A stretch of 41,188 bases of DNA. Origin: Methanoregulaceae archaeon UXB-2016. GTDB lineage: Archaea > Halobacteriota > Methanomicrobia > Methanomicrobiales > Methanospirillaceae. Under the pieces are notes generated by a model. The model did not search any database, was not told where the DNA came from, and saw nothing but the letters and a program-made list of their open reading frames with translations. The stretch is from positions 1 to 41,188 of the forward strand of contig SISS01000043.1 in assembly GCA_004332335.1 (NCBI GenBank). Direction: 5' to 3'. The position numbers were made by a program, and so were the translations under genes. Shown here piece by piece: positions 23,137 to 32,100 of the stretch (position 1 is its first letter; every line of letters begins with the position of its first letter).

Positions 23137-23943
23137 ATGATAATCACAGAGAAGAATGGGAAAGAGTCGGCCGGGACGTCGGTCGGACTATTCCGGACTG
23201 CACAGGGCCTCCGGGTCGTGGACAGCCCCACACGCACCCGGATCCTGGGCCTGCTCGGTGAAGGCGAGCTCTCGTTCGAGGAGATCGTCACCCGGACGGG
23301 GCGGGCCAAGTCCACGATCTCGGTCCACCTGCGCGAACTCGTGGCCGACGGCGTGCTGGCCGCACGCACCGATCCCGACGACGGACGGCGCAAGTTCTTC
23401 TACGTCGACTCCGAATACCTCGGCCGGCTCTCGGACGCCGAGCGGCTCGAGGCTGATGTCGGGCGTCTGCTGGCCGACTACGACCCCCTCACACCGGACC
23501 CCTTCACATTCTACCGGACCATGTTCCGGTCTATCCGGGTCACCCTGCTCGCCGACGGAGTCAACATCGATCCGATCCTGAACGCGGCAGGCACCCACCT
23601 CGGGCGCCGACTGGCCCGGGCCTTCGCCGGGACCTCGACCGAGGACCTGCTCGAGGCACTCGGGCGCTTCTGGGACCAGCACGGCCTGGGACGGCTCTCG
23701 GTCGCCTCGACCGAACCCCTGGTGATCGAGATCCACGACTGCTTCGAGTGCGTCGACCTGCCGTATCTCGGCCGATCGGCCTGTGCCTTCGACTGCGGTA
23801 TCCTCTCCGCGGTCTTTGGAGCCCACTTCGACGACGGGGTCCGGGTCGTCGAGACGGCGTGCTACGCGATGGGCGACGGCGTCTGCCGATTCGAGATCGA
23901 TGCACTCACTATCCTCGAGCTCGATCCGGCCCCGGCAACCTGA
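23137..23943 (+). CDS. msvR: Redox-responsive regulator MsvR (ArsR-type HTH plus V4R domain)
   Basis: A 268-residue transcription regulator found in methanogens. Residues about 25-95 form an ArsR-like winged helix (SPTRTRILGLLGEGELSFEE, TGRAKSTISVHLRELV, wing RRKFFYV). Residues about 185-258 form a V4R domain with Cys202, Cys205, Cys216, Cys220, Cys242 and Cys250 (HDCFECVDLPYLGRSAC, ETACYAMGDGVCRF). In studied MsvR proteins, V4R cysteines sense oxidation and control DNA binding. It is divergent from fprA, the same arrangement known in Methanothermobacter, and the spacer carries MsvR boxes. The start is the ATG at 23137, with a short leader. Confidence 0.92.
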   Translation: MIITEKNGKESAGTSVGLFRTAQGLRVVDSPTRTRILGLLGEGELSFEEIVTRTGRAKSTISVHLRELVADGVLAARTDPDDGRRKFFYVDSEYLGRLSDAERLEADVGRLLADYDPLTPDPFTFYRTMFRSIRVTLLADGVNIDPILNAAGTHLGRRLARAFAGTSTEDLLEALGRFWDQHGLGRLSVASTEPLVIEIHDCFECVDLPYLGRSACAFDCGILSAVFGAHFDDGVRVVETACYAMGDGVCRFEIDALTILELDPAPAT

Positions 23944-24006
23944 TCAGAATCGGCCTCAAGAAGAGATTCAAGTGAGCCGCAGGATCGGTTCAGGAGGGTG
24001 CGAGAC

Positions 24007-24029
24007 CCTGCCGGGCAGGGCCCGGCAGG
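24007..24029. terminator. Strong GC hairpin between convergent genes
   Basis: A perfect 10-base stem CCTGCCGGGC-AGG-GCCCGGCAGG with a three-base loop, between msvR (ends 23943, plus) and the small hydrophilic protein gene (ends 24052, minus). There is no T-run next to it. It may help end or stabilise either transcript; the role is inferred from position only. Confidence 0.4.
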
Positions 24030-24051
24030 TGACGCGAAGAGGAGATTCGTG

Positions 24052-24372
24052 CTAGCACTCGTCGGGCTTGGTGCTTGAGGTGGTGCTGGTGCTAGTGCTG
24101 CTGGTCCCGCCAGTCTGGCTCCGGCTCGTGTTCGAATCGGATCGGACATTGCTCACGCTGTCCGAGCGCGAGCGACCCTCATCCGAGGCGTCGGTCCTCG
24201 ACCCCTCGGGGGTGGTCCCGGTCACCTCCTCCTGTCCCATCTTCTTCGTGCTCTTCGGGTTCGAGTTCCAGCCCCCCACGTACTCGTGCAGGGTCTCACG
24301 CTCCTCGTTCCCGGAGGTGCGTTCGGCGTTTGCTTTCTCGTCCAAGGTTCTCACCAGCAGGGAAGAGGCCAT
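24052..24372 (-). CDS. Small hydrophilic Ser/Thr-rich protein, unknown function
   Basis: Up to 106 residues, with no hydrophobic stretch. The N-terminal half is charged (RTLDEKANAERTSGNEERET, LHEYVGGWNSNPKSTKK). The C-terminal half is almost only Ser, Thr, Asp and Gly, ending STKPDEC with a terminal Cys. I do not recognise a family. A good TATA, GTTTATAT (minus, 24379-24386), lies only about 10 bases before the ATG at 24372. The true start may therefore be the GTG at 24354 in a leaderless message (100 residues). The TATA box and an intact frame favour a real gene. It is downstream of the SDH protease gene on the same strand. Confidence 0.55.
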   Translation of the reverse strand: MASSLLVRTLDEKANAERTSGNEERETLHEYVGGWNSNPKSTKKMGQEEVTGTTPEGSRTDASDEGRSRSDSVSNVRSDSNTSRSQTGGTSSTSTSTTSSTKPDEC

Positions 24373-24397
24373 ACGGAGATATAAACTTGTTGTCGCA

Positions 24398-25271
24398 TCA
24401 TGCTGGCTTGGCTACAGACTGGATGAACGACCGTCCGTCATGGTTCTCGATAAGACGGAAGGCCCCGGTATTCATGAACGTGAGCAGAACCGCGTTGTGA
24501 ACCGAGAGGACGGCGTTCTGGAGTTCGGGGTCCTCGTCAAGCGGGCGAACGGTAAAACCCAGCTCCCGGATGGTCCCGATCGAGAGGTGGCGCGCGTGGG
24601 CCTTGGTGACCGGGTGATCGATCAGCCCATGGAGGGCCCTGTCGACCAGTGCCTCCCGGTCAGGCCGGTCGGCGAGCATGCCCGTGACAAGAAGGTCGCG
24701 GGCGACCTCGCGCGACCAGGTGATCGCCTTTTCGCATTCACCGAGCACGGTCGGCCGGTACTGTTCGAGGATCGGGCGCCAGAGATTGACTCGGGACGGA
24801 TCCTCCCGCATCTCGCGCTCGGCCCGCCGGAACTCCTCGACCACACCGTGGGCTGGCCGGCCTCCGACCTGGGGGTCGATCGGGCCGAGGCTCGACTGCT
24901 CGCCCATCAGGACCTCGCGCGCGGCGCAGGCAAGGACCGTGCCGGCAAGAGTGCGAGTTGGGACACGACCGCGCGGATATCAGTTCCGAACCGGGCCCGG
25001 AGATAGCCGGCGATCGACTCGGTCGCGGCCGTGTCGCCACCCGGAGTATGGAGCAGGAGATCGAGTCCCCTCCCCGGATCGAGCTCCTGCATCACAGTCA
25101 TCAACCCGATCTTGTCCGTGTCGCTGATGCTCGTGCCGGGCTGATCGGGCCGGTCGAGCCAGCCCGAGTAGAGGAGGACCGTGTTCCGGCCGGTCAGATC
25201 GCGAGCGCGCGGAGGTACTTGCGCCGGACGATGTCGAAGGTCGTGCCGAGCGCATGGATCTCCTCGTTCAC
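24398..25271 (-). pseudogene. SDH-family Clp-fold serine protease, two frameshifts
   Basis: Membrane-protease-like SDH family (Clp/crotonase fold). Reading three frames in turn reconstructs a family-typical protein of about 290 residues: VNEEIHALGTTFDIVRRKYL, then LTGRNTVLLYSGWLDRP, SDTDKIGLMTVM, LLLHTPGGDTAATESIAGYL, AGTVLACAAREVLMGEQSSL, GPIDPQVGG and HARHLSIGTIRELG. The breaks are near 25200 (a missing base, giving TGA after LRALAI) and near 24948. The second is exactly where the catalytic Ser of (M/L)SAGT should be. The likely start is the GTG at 25269-25271, with TATA ATAAATAA (25312-25319) overlapping the thiI stop. As sequenced, no active enzyme can be made. Confidence 0.75.
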
Positions 25272-25315
25272 TCGTTCCAGGTCGCCATAGCGACGGTTCT
25301 TTCCGTCGCGGTTAT

Positions 25316-26416
25316 TTATCGCTGGCGGTCCGACGCGTCGACTCGCCCCTCGAGGGCCCGGACCTCGTCGATGCCGGCCTTCGTGGTCGGGATCCGCGGC
25401 ACGGCTCCGCACGGAGTCCCGGGCGTCGTCGAGGCGGGGAAGGTCCCGATCCGCCGCGCGATCCGGATGATCTCGTCCTTGTCGAGCCCGATCAGGGGCC
25501 GGTACACGGGGAGGCGTGCGGCCTCGTCCAGGACCATGAGGTTGTCGAGGGTCTGGGAGGCGACCTGGCCGAGCGACTCGCCCGTGACGATCCCGAGCGC
25601 CCCGACCTCCTCCGCGAGCTCCTCCGCGAGCCGATACATGCGCCGCTTGCAGACGACGCAGGCGAGACGCTGCTCGCTCTGTCGCATCAGCCCCTTGGCG
25701 CGGGCGAGGTAGTCGTCCGGGCGGACCCGGAGCTCGAGATCGGGGTCGTACTCGCGGAGGACCTCGAGGACGTTGCGGGCCCGGGCGAGCGCGTCCTCGC
25801 CGAGATAGGATTCGAGCCCGACGTAGAGCGGCACGATCCGGCATCCCCGCTTCATCATCAGGTACGCGGCCACGGGCGAGTCGATCCCGCCCGAGAGGAG
25901 GGCGACGAGCGTCCCCTCGACCCCCTCGGGAAGGCCGCCCGGGCCGGCCGTGACCTCGTGGTAGAGATAGCAGCGGTCGTCGCGGATCTCGACATGGAGT
26001 TCGAACTCCGGGCACCCGAGGTCGACCCGGAGCGCCGGGAAGGCCTCGAGGATGACCCCGCCAAGGGCCGCCGCCTTCTCGGGCGAGCGGAAGTCGTGCT
26101 TGCCCGAGCGCTTCACCCGGATCGCGAAGCTCGCCGCGTCCCCGATCCCGCGCTCCACCGCGTACGCGAGCAGATCCCGGTCCAGGTCCTCGAGCCGGCA
26201 GGGGACGACCTCCGAGAACGAGGCGATCCCGAAGATCTTCCGGAGCCATTCGGGATCGACCGGGCCCGAGAGCCAGAGCCGGCCCCGCTCGACCCGGACC
26301 ACGACACCGGGCAGGCGGTTCCGGATCACCTGGGCGAGCACCTGCTCCCAGTGCCGGCGCACGGGGTCGGACTTGAGAAAGATCTCGGCGTACCGGACGA
26401 GCCAGACGGTCTCCAT
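25316..26416 (-). CDS. thiI: tRNA 4-thiouridine synthase ThiI
   Basis: A 366-residue archaeal-type ThiI with an N-terminal ferredoxin-like plus THUMP region (about 1-165) and a PP-loop ATPase domain with ALLSGGIDSPVAAYL near residue 175. ACVVCKRRMYRLAEELA holds the CxxC pair, and GESLGQVASQTLDNL is family-conserved. There is no rhodanese domain, as in methanogens, where the sulfur source is thought to be sulfide rather than a Cys desulfurase. It makes s4U in tRNA and may serve thiamine synthesis. The start follows the SepCysS stop by one base, so the two are co-translated. Confidence 0.93.
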   Translation of the reverse strand: METVWLVRYAEIFLKSDPVRRHWEQVLAQVIRNRLPGVVVRVERGRLWLSGPVDPEWLRKIFGIASFSEVVPCRLEDLDRDLLAYAVERGIGDAASFAIRVKRSGKHDFRSPEKAAALGGVILEAFPALRVDLGCPEFELHVEIRDDRCYLYHEVTAGPGGLPEGVEGTLVALLSGGIDSPVAAYLMMKRGCRIVPLYVGLESYLGEDALARARNVLEVLREYDPDLELRVRPDDYLARAKGLMRQSEQRLACVVCKRRMYRLAEELAEEVGALGIVTGESLGQVASQTLDNLMVLDEAARLPVYRPLIGLDKDEIIRIARRIGTFPASTTPGTPCGAVPRIPTTKAGIDEVRALEGRVDASDRQR

Positions 26417-26417
26417 G

Positions 26418-27782
26418 TCAGCGACCGACCGTGAGGCCGTTCTTCTCCGCGATCTCGTCGAACGCGTCGGCCAGGTACTCGACCCGGCGCCAGGAGAGGC
26501 CGTAGGTCGAGAGCTTCCACTGCCGGGTGGCGCCGGCGAACTGGCCGACGATCCCGCGCCGGGTCAGTTCGTCCGAGAGGAAGTAGCCCTTCCGCTTGTG
26601 GGTCTTCGCGACCGTGTCGAACGAACCGGTCGTGTCGACCTTGGAGAGGGCGTGCTTTCGAGGGTACTCAGAGACGCAGGCCGACCCCTCGATCCCGAGG
26701 AGACGGTCGATGAAGAAGTTCGACTTCTTCACCTCCTCGTCCCAGCGCGTGACCCGTTCCTGCACGGTCGGGAACGAGGCCATCATCGCGACGAGGTTTC
26801 CGCCCATCAGGGTGCACCCGAGCATCTGGACCTCCTTGATCCCGAAGCGCCGGCCGGTCAGGTCCCCCTCCAGGGTCGTGGTCTTGAAGACCCGGTCCGC
26901 ATACTCGTCGTTCGCGGCGAGCACGCCCGAGGGCGCGGGGGAGGCCATCGACTTGTGCCCCGAGCCGACCACGAAGTCGGCACCGAGCGCCTTCCCGTCG
27001 ACGGGCATCACGCCGACCGTGTACGCCCCGTTGTAGAGGAACGGCACGTCGTACTGGTGGGCGATCTTTGCGATTCCCCGGACCTCGTGCTCGTTCGCGT
27101 TCTGGTAGTCGAAGTGATCGCACATCACCAGGACAGGCGGGCGACCCGTCTCTCGGACGCAGGCCTCGAGCCGCTCGGCCGCGGCATCGGCCGTCACGAT
27201 CGCCCGGTCGTTCGCCGGGATCTCGCGCACGGCGCCGTGGACCTGCTCGACCGCGATGTACTCGGTGTAGTGGCCGAGCGAGGAGAGGAGGACCGTGTCG
27301 CCTTTCTCCACGAGGGCCGAGGTGACGGCCTGGAACCCGCGCCGGGCACCCGGGACGACCCGGGCCTGGTCCATGTTCAGGAACCGGGCGAGGTCCTCGT
27401 GGAACTGGGCCGAGGGAGGCTTCGTGATCTTGTCGAGGCGGAAGGGCTTGCGGCAGGCGTCGCAGACCGAGTACCCGTCGCCGTAGACCGTGAGCGCCTT
27501 CCTGGCCTCGGGCGTGAGCCGGCCCGCGGCCTGGATCGGCTGGATGTTGATCGCCTGCTCCTCGCGGGTCCGGAGCTCGATCGAGCCGGCGATCCGCGTG
27601 ACCCGCGGATGCCCGGTCCGGTTCCGGATGTCGGTAACGATTCCCTCGAGCTCGGCGAGCTTTGCTCCGAACGCCGTCTCCTCCTCGTCCGAGAGGCCCG
27701 TCGGCAGGGCCTGACGATAGACCTCGCGCAGGTCCTCGAGGCAGAAGAGCCCCTCGATGATCTTCTGGATCCGGATCTCCAT
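26418..27782 (-). CDS. pscS: O-phosphoseryl-tRNA(Cys):Cys-tRNA synthase (SepCysS)
   Basis: A 454-residue PLP enzyme that converts Sep-tRNA(Cys) to Cys-tRNA(Cys), the tRNA-dependent cysteine route of methanogens. The PLP lysine is in VGSGHKSMASPAPSGVL. An N-terminal cysteine pair (YSVCDACRKP, Cys107 and Cys110) matches the catalytic/Fe-S cysteines described for the family, and the N-terminal SepCysE-contact extension is present. The ATG at 27780-27782 has a GGGGAG site six bases upstream; a TTG two codons earlier is less likely. It sits between ilvN and thiI, pairing tRNA-bound sulfur chemistry with ThiI. Confidence 0.93.
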   Translation of the reverse strand: MEIRIQKIIEGLFCLEDLREVYRQALPTGLSDEEETAFGAKLAELEGIVTDIRNRTGHPRVTRIAGSIELRTREEQAINIQPIQAAGRLTPEARKALTVYGDGYSVCDACRKPFRLDKITKPPSAQFHEDLARFLNMDQARVVPGARRGFQAVTSALVEKGDTVLLSSLGHYTEYIAVEQVHGAVREIPANDRAIVTADAAAERLEACVRETGRPPVLVMCDHFDYQNANEHEVRGIAKIAHQYDVPFLYNGAYTVGVMPVDGKALGADFVVGSGHKSMASPAPSGVLAANDEYADRVFKTTTLEGDLTGRRFGIKEVQMLGCTLMGGNLVAMMASFPTVQERVTRWDEEVKKSNFFIDRLLGIEGSACVSEYPRKHALSKVDTTGSFDTVAKTHKRKGYFLSDELTRRGIVGQFAGATRQWKLSTYGLSWRRVEYLADAFDEIAEKNGLTVGR

Positions 27783-27862
27783 TGGCAACTCCCCGAGGTC
27801 GTTCGCGGGGAGCGAACTTATCCCTTTGGTTGGCCCCGGGCCCGCCGGGAGAAGAGAGAGGG

Positions 27863-28366
27863 TTACTTCTCGCTCTTCACGGTCTTCTGGCCGCGGAGCA
27901 CCGCGATCCTGCCCGTCCGGTAGAGCTCGCGGATCCCGTAGGGGGCGAGCAGGCGCTCGAGGGCGTCGATCTTGTCCGAGTCGCCCGTGATCTCGAGGGT
28001 GACCGTCTTCGGGCCTACGTCGATGACCCGGGACCGGAAGATGGTCGCGATCTGCATCACCTCGGCCCGGACTGCGCCCGGCTCGGCCCCGACCTTGAAG
28101 AGGGCCAGCTCGCGCTCGACCCGCTCGCGCTCGGTGAGATCCGAGACCTTGATCACGTCGATCAGCTTGTTGAGCTGCTTGATCACCTGCTCGACCTCGC
28201 GATCGTCGCCGAAGGCCACGAGCGTGATCCGGCTCATCCCCTCCTCCTCGGAGGTCCCGACCGCGAGCGACTCGATGTTGAAGCCCCGACGGCTGAAGAG
28301 CCCCGTGACCCTGGAGAGGACACCGGCCCGGTTCTCGACCAGGACCGAGAGCGTGTGGCGCTTCAT
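27863..28366 (-). CDS. ilvN: Acetolactate synthase small (regulatory) subunit
   Basis: A 167-residue regulatory subunit: N-terminal ACT domain ([36 protein letters not shown]) and C-terminal ALS_ss_C domain ([38 protein letters not shown]). ACT domains of this family bind valine for feedback control. The ATG overlaps the ilvB stop by four bases. The frame is open for a further 200 codons upstream, but that part is antiparallel-frame noise inside ilvB. Confidence 0.96.
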   Translation of the reverse strand: MKRHTLSVLVENRAGVLSRVTGLFSRRGFNIESLAVGTSEEEGMSRITLVAFGDDREVEQVIKQLNKLIDVIKVSDLTERERVERELALFKVGAEPGAVRAEVMQIATIFRSRVIDVGPKTVTLEITGDSDKIDALERLLAPYGIRELYRTGRIAVLRGQKTVKSEK

Positions 28367-30036
28367 TGCCGGCTCCCGATCATCTCGTTGATCGCGGCAC
28401 CGGCCGGCACCATGGGGAAGACGTTCTCCTCGCGCTCGACCTGGACGTCGACCAGGAACGGGCCGTCGTGCGCGATCGCGGCCTCGAGGGCCGCGCGGAC
28501 CTTGTCGCGCTCCTCGACGCGCACCCCGTCGATCCCGTAGGCCCTGGCGATCCCGACGAAGTCGACCGGGGGCAGCTCGGTGTAGGCGTAGCGGCGCTCG
28601 TAGAAGAGCTCCTGCCACTGCCGGACCATGCCGAGGAAGCCGTTGTTCAGGACCACGATCTTGACCGGGATGCCGTACTGCATGATGGTCCCGAACTCCT
28701 GGATGTTCATCTGGAGGCTCCCGTCGCCGGCGATCAGGAAGACCTGCTCGCCGGGCCGGGCGTAGCAGGCGCCCATCGCCGCCGGCAGGCCGTAGCCCAT
28801 GGTGCCCAGGCCGCCCGAGCTGATCCAGGAGCGCGGCTTCTTGAAGCAGAAGTGCTGGGCCGCCCACATCTGGTTCTGGCCGACCTCGGAGACGATCACG
28901 CCCTCGCCGTCCAGGAGTTCGGAGAGGGTCCGGACCACGTACTGGGGGTGGAGGAGGCCGTCGTCGCGGATCGTGAGCGGGTGAGTCGCGCGCCATTCGT
29001 TGACCCGCGCGAGCCACGGCCCGGTCTTCGAACCCTCCGGGAGCCGTTCGAGGATCTGGGCGAGGACGTGCCTGACGTCGCCGACGATCGGCACGTCGAC
29101 CGGCTTGTTCTTCCCGATCTCAGCCGGGTCGACGTCGATGTGGATCACCTGCGCATTGGGCGCGAAGGTCTCGATCTTGCCCGTGACCCGGTCGTCGAAG
29201 CGGGCGCCGATCGCGACCAGGAGGTCGCACTCGGTCACGGCGTAGTTCGCGTACGCGGTCCCGTGCATGCCGAGCATGCCGAGGTTGAGCGGGTGGTCGC
29301 CGCAGATCGCTCCGAGACCCATCAGGGTCGTCGTGACCGGCGCGCCGAGCCGCTCTGCCAGGGCCAGGAGCTCCTGCTCCGCACCCGAGAGGATCACGCC
29401 GCCGCCCGCGTAGAGCAGGGGGCGCTCAGCCCGGGTCAGCAGGTCGACCGCCCGCTCGATCTGCCGGGGATGGCCCTTCACGGTCGGCTGGTATCCCCGG
29501 AGGCTGACAGTCGTGGGGAACTCGATCTCGTCGGGGACCTCGCCGGTCGAGACGTCCTTGGGGATGTCGATCAGGACCGGGCCGGGCCGACCCGTCGAGG
29601 CGATGTAGAAGGCCTCCGCGATCACCCGGGGCAGGTCGGCCGCCTGCGTGACCAGGTAGTTGTGCTTGGTGATCGGCATCGTGATCCCGTGGATGTCCGA
29701 CTCCTGGAACGCGTCGTTGCCGAGGAGGTTCGTCGGGACCTGGCCGGTCAGGGCGATGATCGGGATCGAGTCCATGTACGCGGTCGCGATCCCCGTGACG
29801 AGGTTGCAGGCACCGGGCCCGGACGTGGCGAGGCAGACCCCGACACGGCCCGAGGCCCGGGCATAGCCGTCGGCCGCGTGGGCGGCGGCCTGCTCGTGCC
29901 GGACCAGAATATGCTCGAGCGGGGAGTCGTAGAGCACGTCATAGATGGGCAGGACCACGCCGCCGGGGTAGCCGAAGATCGTCTTCGTCCCCTGGCGGAG
30001 CAGCCCCTCGATCAGGACCTTGGCACCGGTCGTCAT
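28363..30036 (-). CDS. ilvB: Acetolactate synthase large (catalytic) subunit
   Basis: A 557-residue ThDP enzyme that makes acetolactate or acetohydroxybutyrate for valine, leucine and isoleucine. The glutamate that activates ThDP is in [17 protein letters not shown]. The FAD/ThDP regions are intact ([25 protein letters not shown]). The ThDP-Mg motif is [15 protein letters not shown] followed by [14 protein letters not shown]. Length is normal. ATGA overlaps on both sides with the upstream synthase gene and with ilvN show a tightly coupled operon. Confidence 0.97.
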   Translation of the reverse strand: MTTGAKVLIEGLLRQGTKTIFGYPGGVVLPIYDVLYDSPLEHILVRHEQAAAHAADGYARASGRVGVCLATSGPGACNLVTGIATAYMDSIPIIALTGQVPTNLLGNDAFQESDIHGITMPITKHNYLVTQAADLPRVIAEAFYIASTGRPGPVLIDIPKDVSTGEVPDEIEFPTTVSLRGYQPTVKGHPRQIERAVDLLTRAERPLLYAGGGVILSGAEQELLALAERLGAPVTTTLMGLGAICGDHPLNLGMLGMHGTAYANYAVTECDLLVAIGARFDDRVTGKIETFAPNAQVIHIDVDPAEIGKNKPVDVPIVGDVRHVLAQILERLPEGSKTGPWLARVNEWRATHPLTIRDDGLLHPQYVVRTLSELLDGEGVIVSEVGQNQMWAAQHFCFKKPRSWISSGGLGTMGYGLPAAMGACYARPGEQVFLIAGDGSLQMNIQEFGTIMQYGIPVKIVVLNNGFLGMVRQWQELFYERRYAYTELPPVDFVGIARAYGIDGVRVEERDKVRAALEAAIAHDGPFLVDVQVEREENVFPMVPAGAAINEMIGSRQ

Positions 30037-31526
30037 GTATCTGTATCCCTCAGCAGCCGGTTCATGCCCGCGACAACGGCCTCGACCGAGGCCGTGATGA
30101 TGTCGGTTCGGGCGCCGCGGCTCGTGATCATCTTTCCGTCCTTCGCCATCTTAACCGTTACATCGACGAGCGCGTCGGTCCCGCCCGAGATCGCGTCGAC
30201 GTGGTACTCCAGGAGCTCGATCTCGCCGAGCCCCGCGACCGATCGGCGGAGGGCCTCGATCGCGGCGTCGACGGGGCCGGTCCCGGTCGCGGCGCTCGTG
30301 TGCTCCTCGCCGTTGACCCGGAGGGTCACGGACGCAGTCGGGATCGCATTCGAGCCCGAGACGACCGTGTACTGCCGGAGCGAGAGGACCGGCGTGCACT
30401 CGATCGCGAGCACGGCCTCGGCGATCGCGAGCAGGTCCGCGTCGGTCACGCGCTTGCCCTCGTCGCCGAGCGCCTTGATCCGCCGGACGATCTCGGCCAG
30501 GTGGGCCTTGCCCGGCCGGTATCCGCGCTCGGCCAGCGCGGCCTCGACCGCGGCCGAGCCCGTGTGCTTGCCGAGCAGGATCCGTCGGGTCCGCCCGACC
30601 AGCTCGGGCGGGAGGGCCTCGTAGGTCGAGGCCTCGCGGAGGACGCCGTGGGCGTGGATACCCGACTCGTGGGTGAAGGCCATCTCGCCCACGACCGGGG
30701 CCTGGATCGCGAGCGGGACCTTCGTCAGGCGCGAGACGAGGGCCGAGAGCGGGTAGAGCCGCCGGGTCTCGATCCCGGTCGGGTAGCCGTAGAGCCTTTC
30801 GAGGGCCATCACGAGCGCCTCGAAGGCCGTGTTCCCGGCCCGTTCGCCCAGGCCGTTCACGGTCGTGTGGGCCGCAGTCGCGCCGGCCTTGAGCGCGGCG
30901 ACCGTGGTCGCGAGGGCAAAGCCCAGGTCGTCGTGGCAGTGGATCGAGAGCGGAGCGAGCGCTGCCAGGGGCGGCACGACCCCGGCGGCACGCTCGGGGG
31001 TGAGAAGCCCGACCGTGTCGCAGAAGCAGAGCCGGTCCGCACCACGCTCGACCCCGCCCGCGAAGAGCTCGGCCACGAAGGCCTGGTCGGCCCGCGAGGC
31101 GTCCTCGCCCGAGAGCTCGACCACCAGACCGCGCGCCTTCGCGTGCTCGACCGCGGCATAGGCCATCGCCCGGACCGCGTCCCGGTCCTTCCGGAGCTTC
31201 TTCTCGATGTGCAGGTCCGAGACCGGGACCACCAGGTGGACCGAGTCCACACCGGCGTCGGCCGCCCAGTCGATATCGACGGGCAGGGCCCGGACGTAGC
31301 AGCAGCACTCGGGCCCGAGGCCCGCACTCGCCACGAGCCGGATCGCCTCGCGTTCGCCCTCGGATGCGGCCGCGGAGCCGGCCTCGATCACGTCGACGCC
31401 GACCTCGGCGAGCATACTGGCGATCTCGAGTTTCTGGTCGGGTCCAAGGGACACCCCAGGCGTCTGTTCGCCGTCGCGGAGCGTGGTGTCAAAAAAGCGC
31501 AGTTTATCGGCGAATAAAGCCCTCAC
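30033..31526 (-). CDS. 2-isopropylmalate / (R)-citramalate synthase family protein (LeuA/CimA)
   Basis: A 497-residue acyltransferase with a TIM-barrel HMGL-like domain ([34 protein letters not shown] with the metal histidines; [10 protein letters not shown]) and a C-terminal LeuA regulatory/dimer domain (about 375-495). The C-terminal domain excludes the shorter homocitrate synthase AksA type. Position directly before ilvBN favours citramalate synthase (pyruvate plus acetyl-CoA, the isoleucine pathway), but LeuA is equally compatible with the visible motifs. It starts with GTG at 31524-31526. TTTTTATAG (minus, about 31570-31578) is the likely TATA, giving a leader of about 20 bases. Confidence 0.88.
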   Translation of the reverse strand: MRALFADKLRFFDTTLRDGEQTPGVSLGPDQKLEIASMLAEVGVDVIEAGSAAASEGEREAIRLVASAGLGPECCCYVRALPVDIDWAADAGVDSVHLVVPVSDLHIEKKLRKDRDAVRAMAYAAVEHAKARGLVVELSGEDASRADQAFVAELFAGGVERGADRLCFCDTVGLLTPERAAGVVPPLAALAPLSIHCHDDLGFALATTVAALKAGATAAHTTVNGLGERAGNTAFEALVMALERLYGYPTGIETRRLYPLSALVSRLTKVPLAIQAPVVGEMAFTHESGIHAHGVLREASTYEALPPELVGRTRRILLGKHTGSAAVEAALAERGYRPGKAHLAEIVRRIKALGDEGKRVTDADLLAIAEAVLAIECTPVLSLRQYTVVSGSNAIPTASVTLRVNGEEHTSAATGTGPVDAAIEALRRSVAGLGEIELLEYHVDAISGGTDALVDVTVKMAKDGKMITSRGARTDIITASVEAVVAGMNRLLRDTDT

Positions 31527-31619
31527 TTACGGAGGTAGAGTCCATGGGGACAGATCGGTCGGCGTGCTATAAAAACCTAGGGATCGGGCCTTATTACGCC
31601 CGGACGCGAACCTGATCCC
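31527..31619. promoter_or_regulatory. Divergent promoter region with shared TATA (synthase gene / rfbC)
   Basis: A 93-base spacer between divergent starts. The only clear TATA-like core is GCTATAAAAACC (about 31567-31578), which reads TTTTTATAG on minus. Transcription starts about 25 bases to either side would give leaders of about 20 bases for both genes. Neither start has a strong ribosome site in view. Confidence 0.5.
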
Positions 31620-32096
31620 ATGAGCACGACGATCGACGGGGTTCTGGTCACGCCGCTCCGGGTGATCCCGGACGAGCGCGGCTGGCTGATGGAGATCCTC
31701 CGCTGTGACGACCCGCACTTTTCGGCCTTCGGCCAGGTCTACATGACCACGGCCTACCCGAACGTGGTCAAGGCGTGGCACTACCACAGGAAGCAGACCG
31801 ACAACTTCACCTGCATCCACGGGATGATGAAGGTCGCGCTCTACGACGCCCGCGAGGGGTCGCCGACGCACGGGGCGCTGATGGAGGTCTTCATCGGCGA
31901 GAAGAACCCCGCGCTGGTCACGGTGCCGCCCGGGGTCTACCACGGTTTCAAGGCGATCGGGAACGAGACCGCGTTCTTCGTCTCGGTCCCGACCCTGCCG
32001 TTCAATTACCAGGAGCCCGACGAGTTCCGGCTCCCGCCCGACAGCCCCGAGATTCCGTACGACTGGGGACTCCTGCCGGGCCTCCGGCACGGGTGA
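31620..32096 (+). CDS. rfbC: dTDP-4-dehydrorhamnose 3,5-epimerase family protein
   Basis: A 158-residue cupin-fold epimerase acting on dTDP-4-keto-6-deoxyglucose in dTDP-L-rhamnose synthesis. Family segments: DERGWLMEILRCDD, TTAYPNVVKAWHYHRKQTDN with the catalytic His region, GMMKVALYDAREGSPT and VTVPPGVYHGFKAIG. It is shorter than classical RfbC (about 180 residues), because the C-terminal part is reduced. Its stop is followed four bases later by rfbB. It opens the rfbC-B-D-A operon. Confidence 0.9.
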   Translation: MSTTIDGVLVTPLRVIPDERGWLMEILRCDDPHFSAFGQVYMTTAYPNVVKAWHYHRKQTDNFTCIHGMMKVALYDAREGSPTHGALMEVFIGEKNPALVTVPPGVYHGFKAIGNETAFFVSVPTLPFNYQEPDEFRLPPDSPEIPYDWGLLPGLRHG

Positions 32097-32100
32097 GACC

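Noticed and set aside
28366-30624. Very long open frame (752 codons) on plus, antisense to ilvB and the upstream synthase
   Set aside because: Arg/Asp/Val/Glu-rich shadow of GC-rich codons on the opposite strand; no family similarity, and it crosses two well-supported genes.
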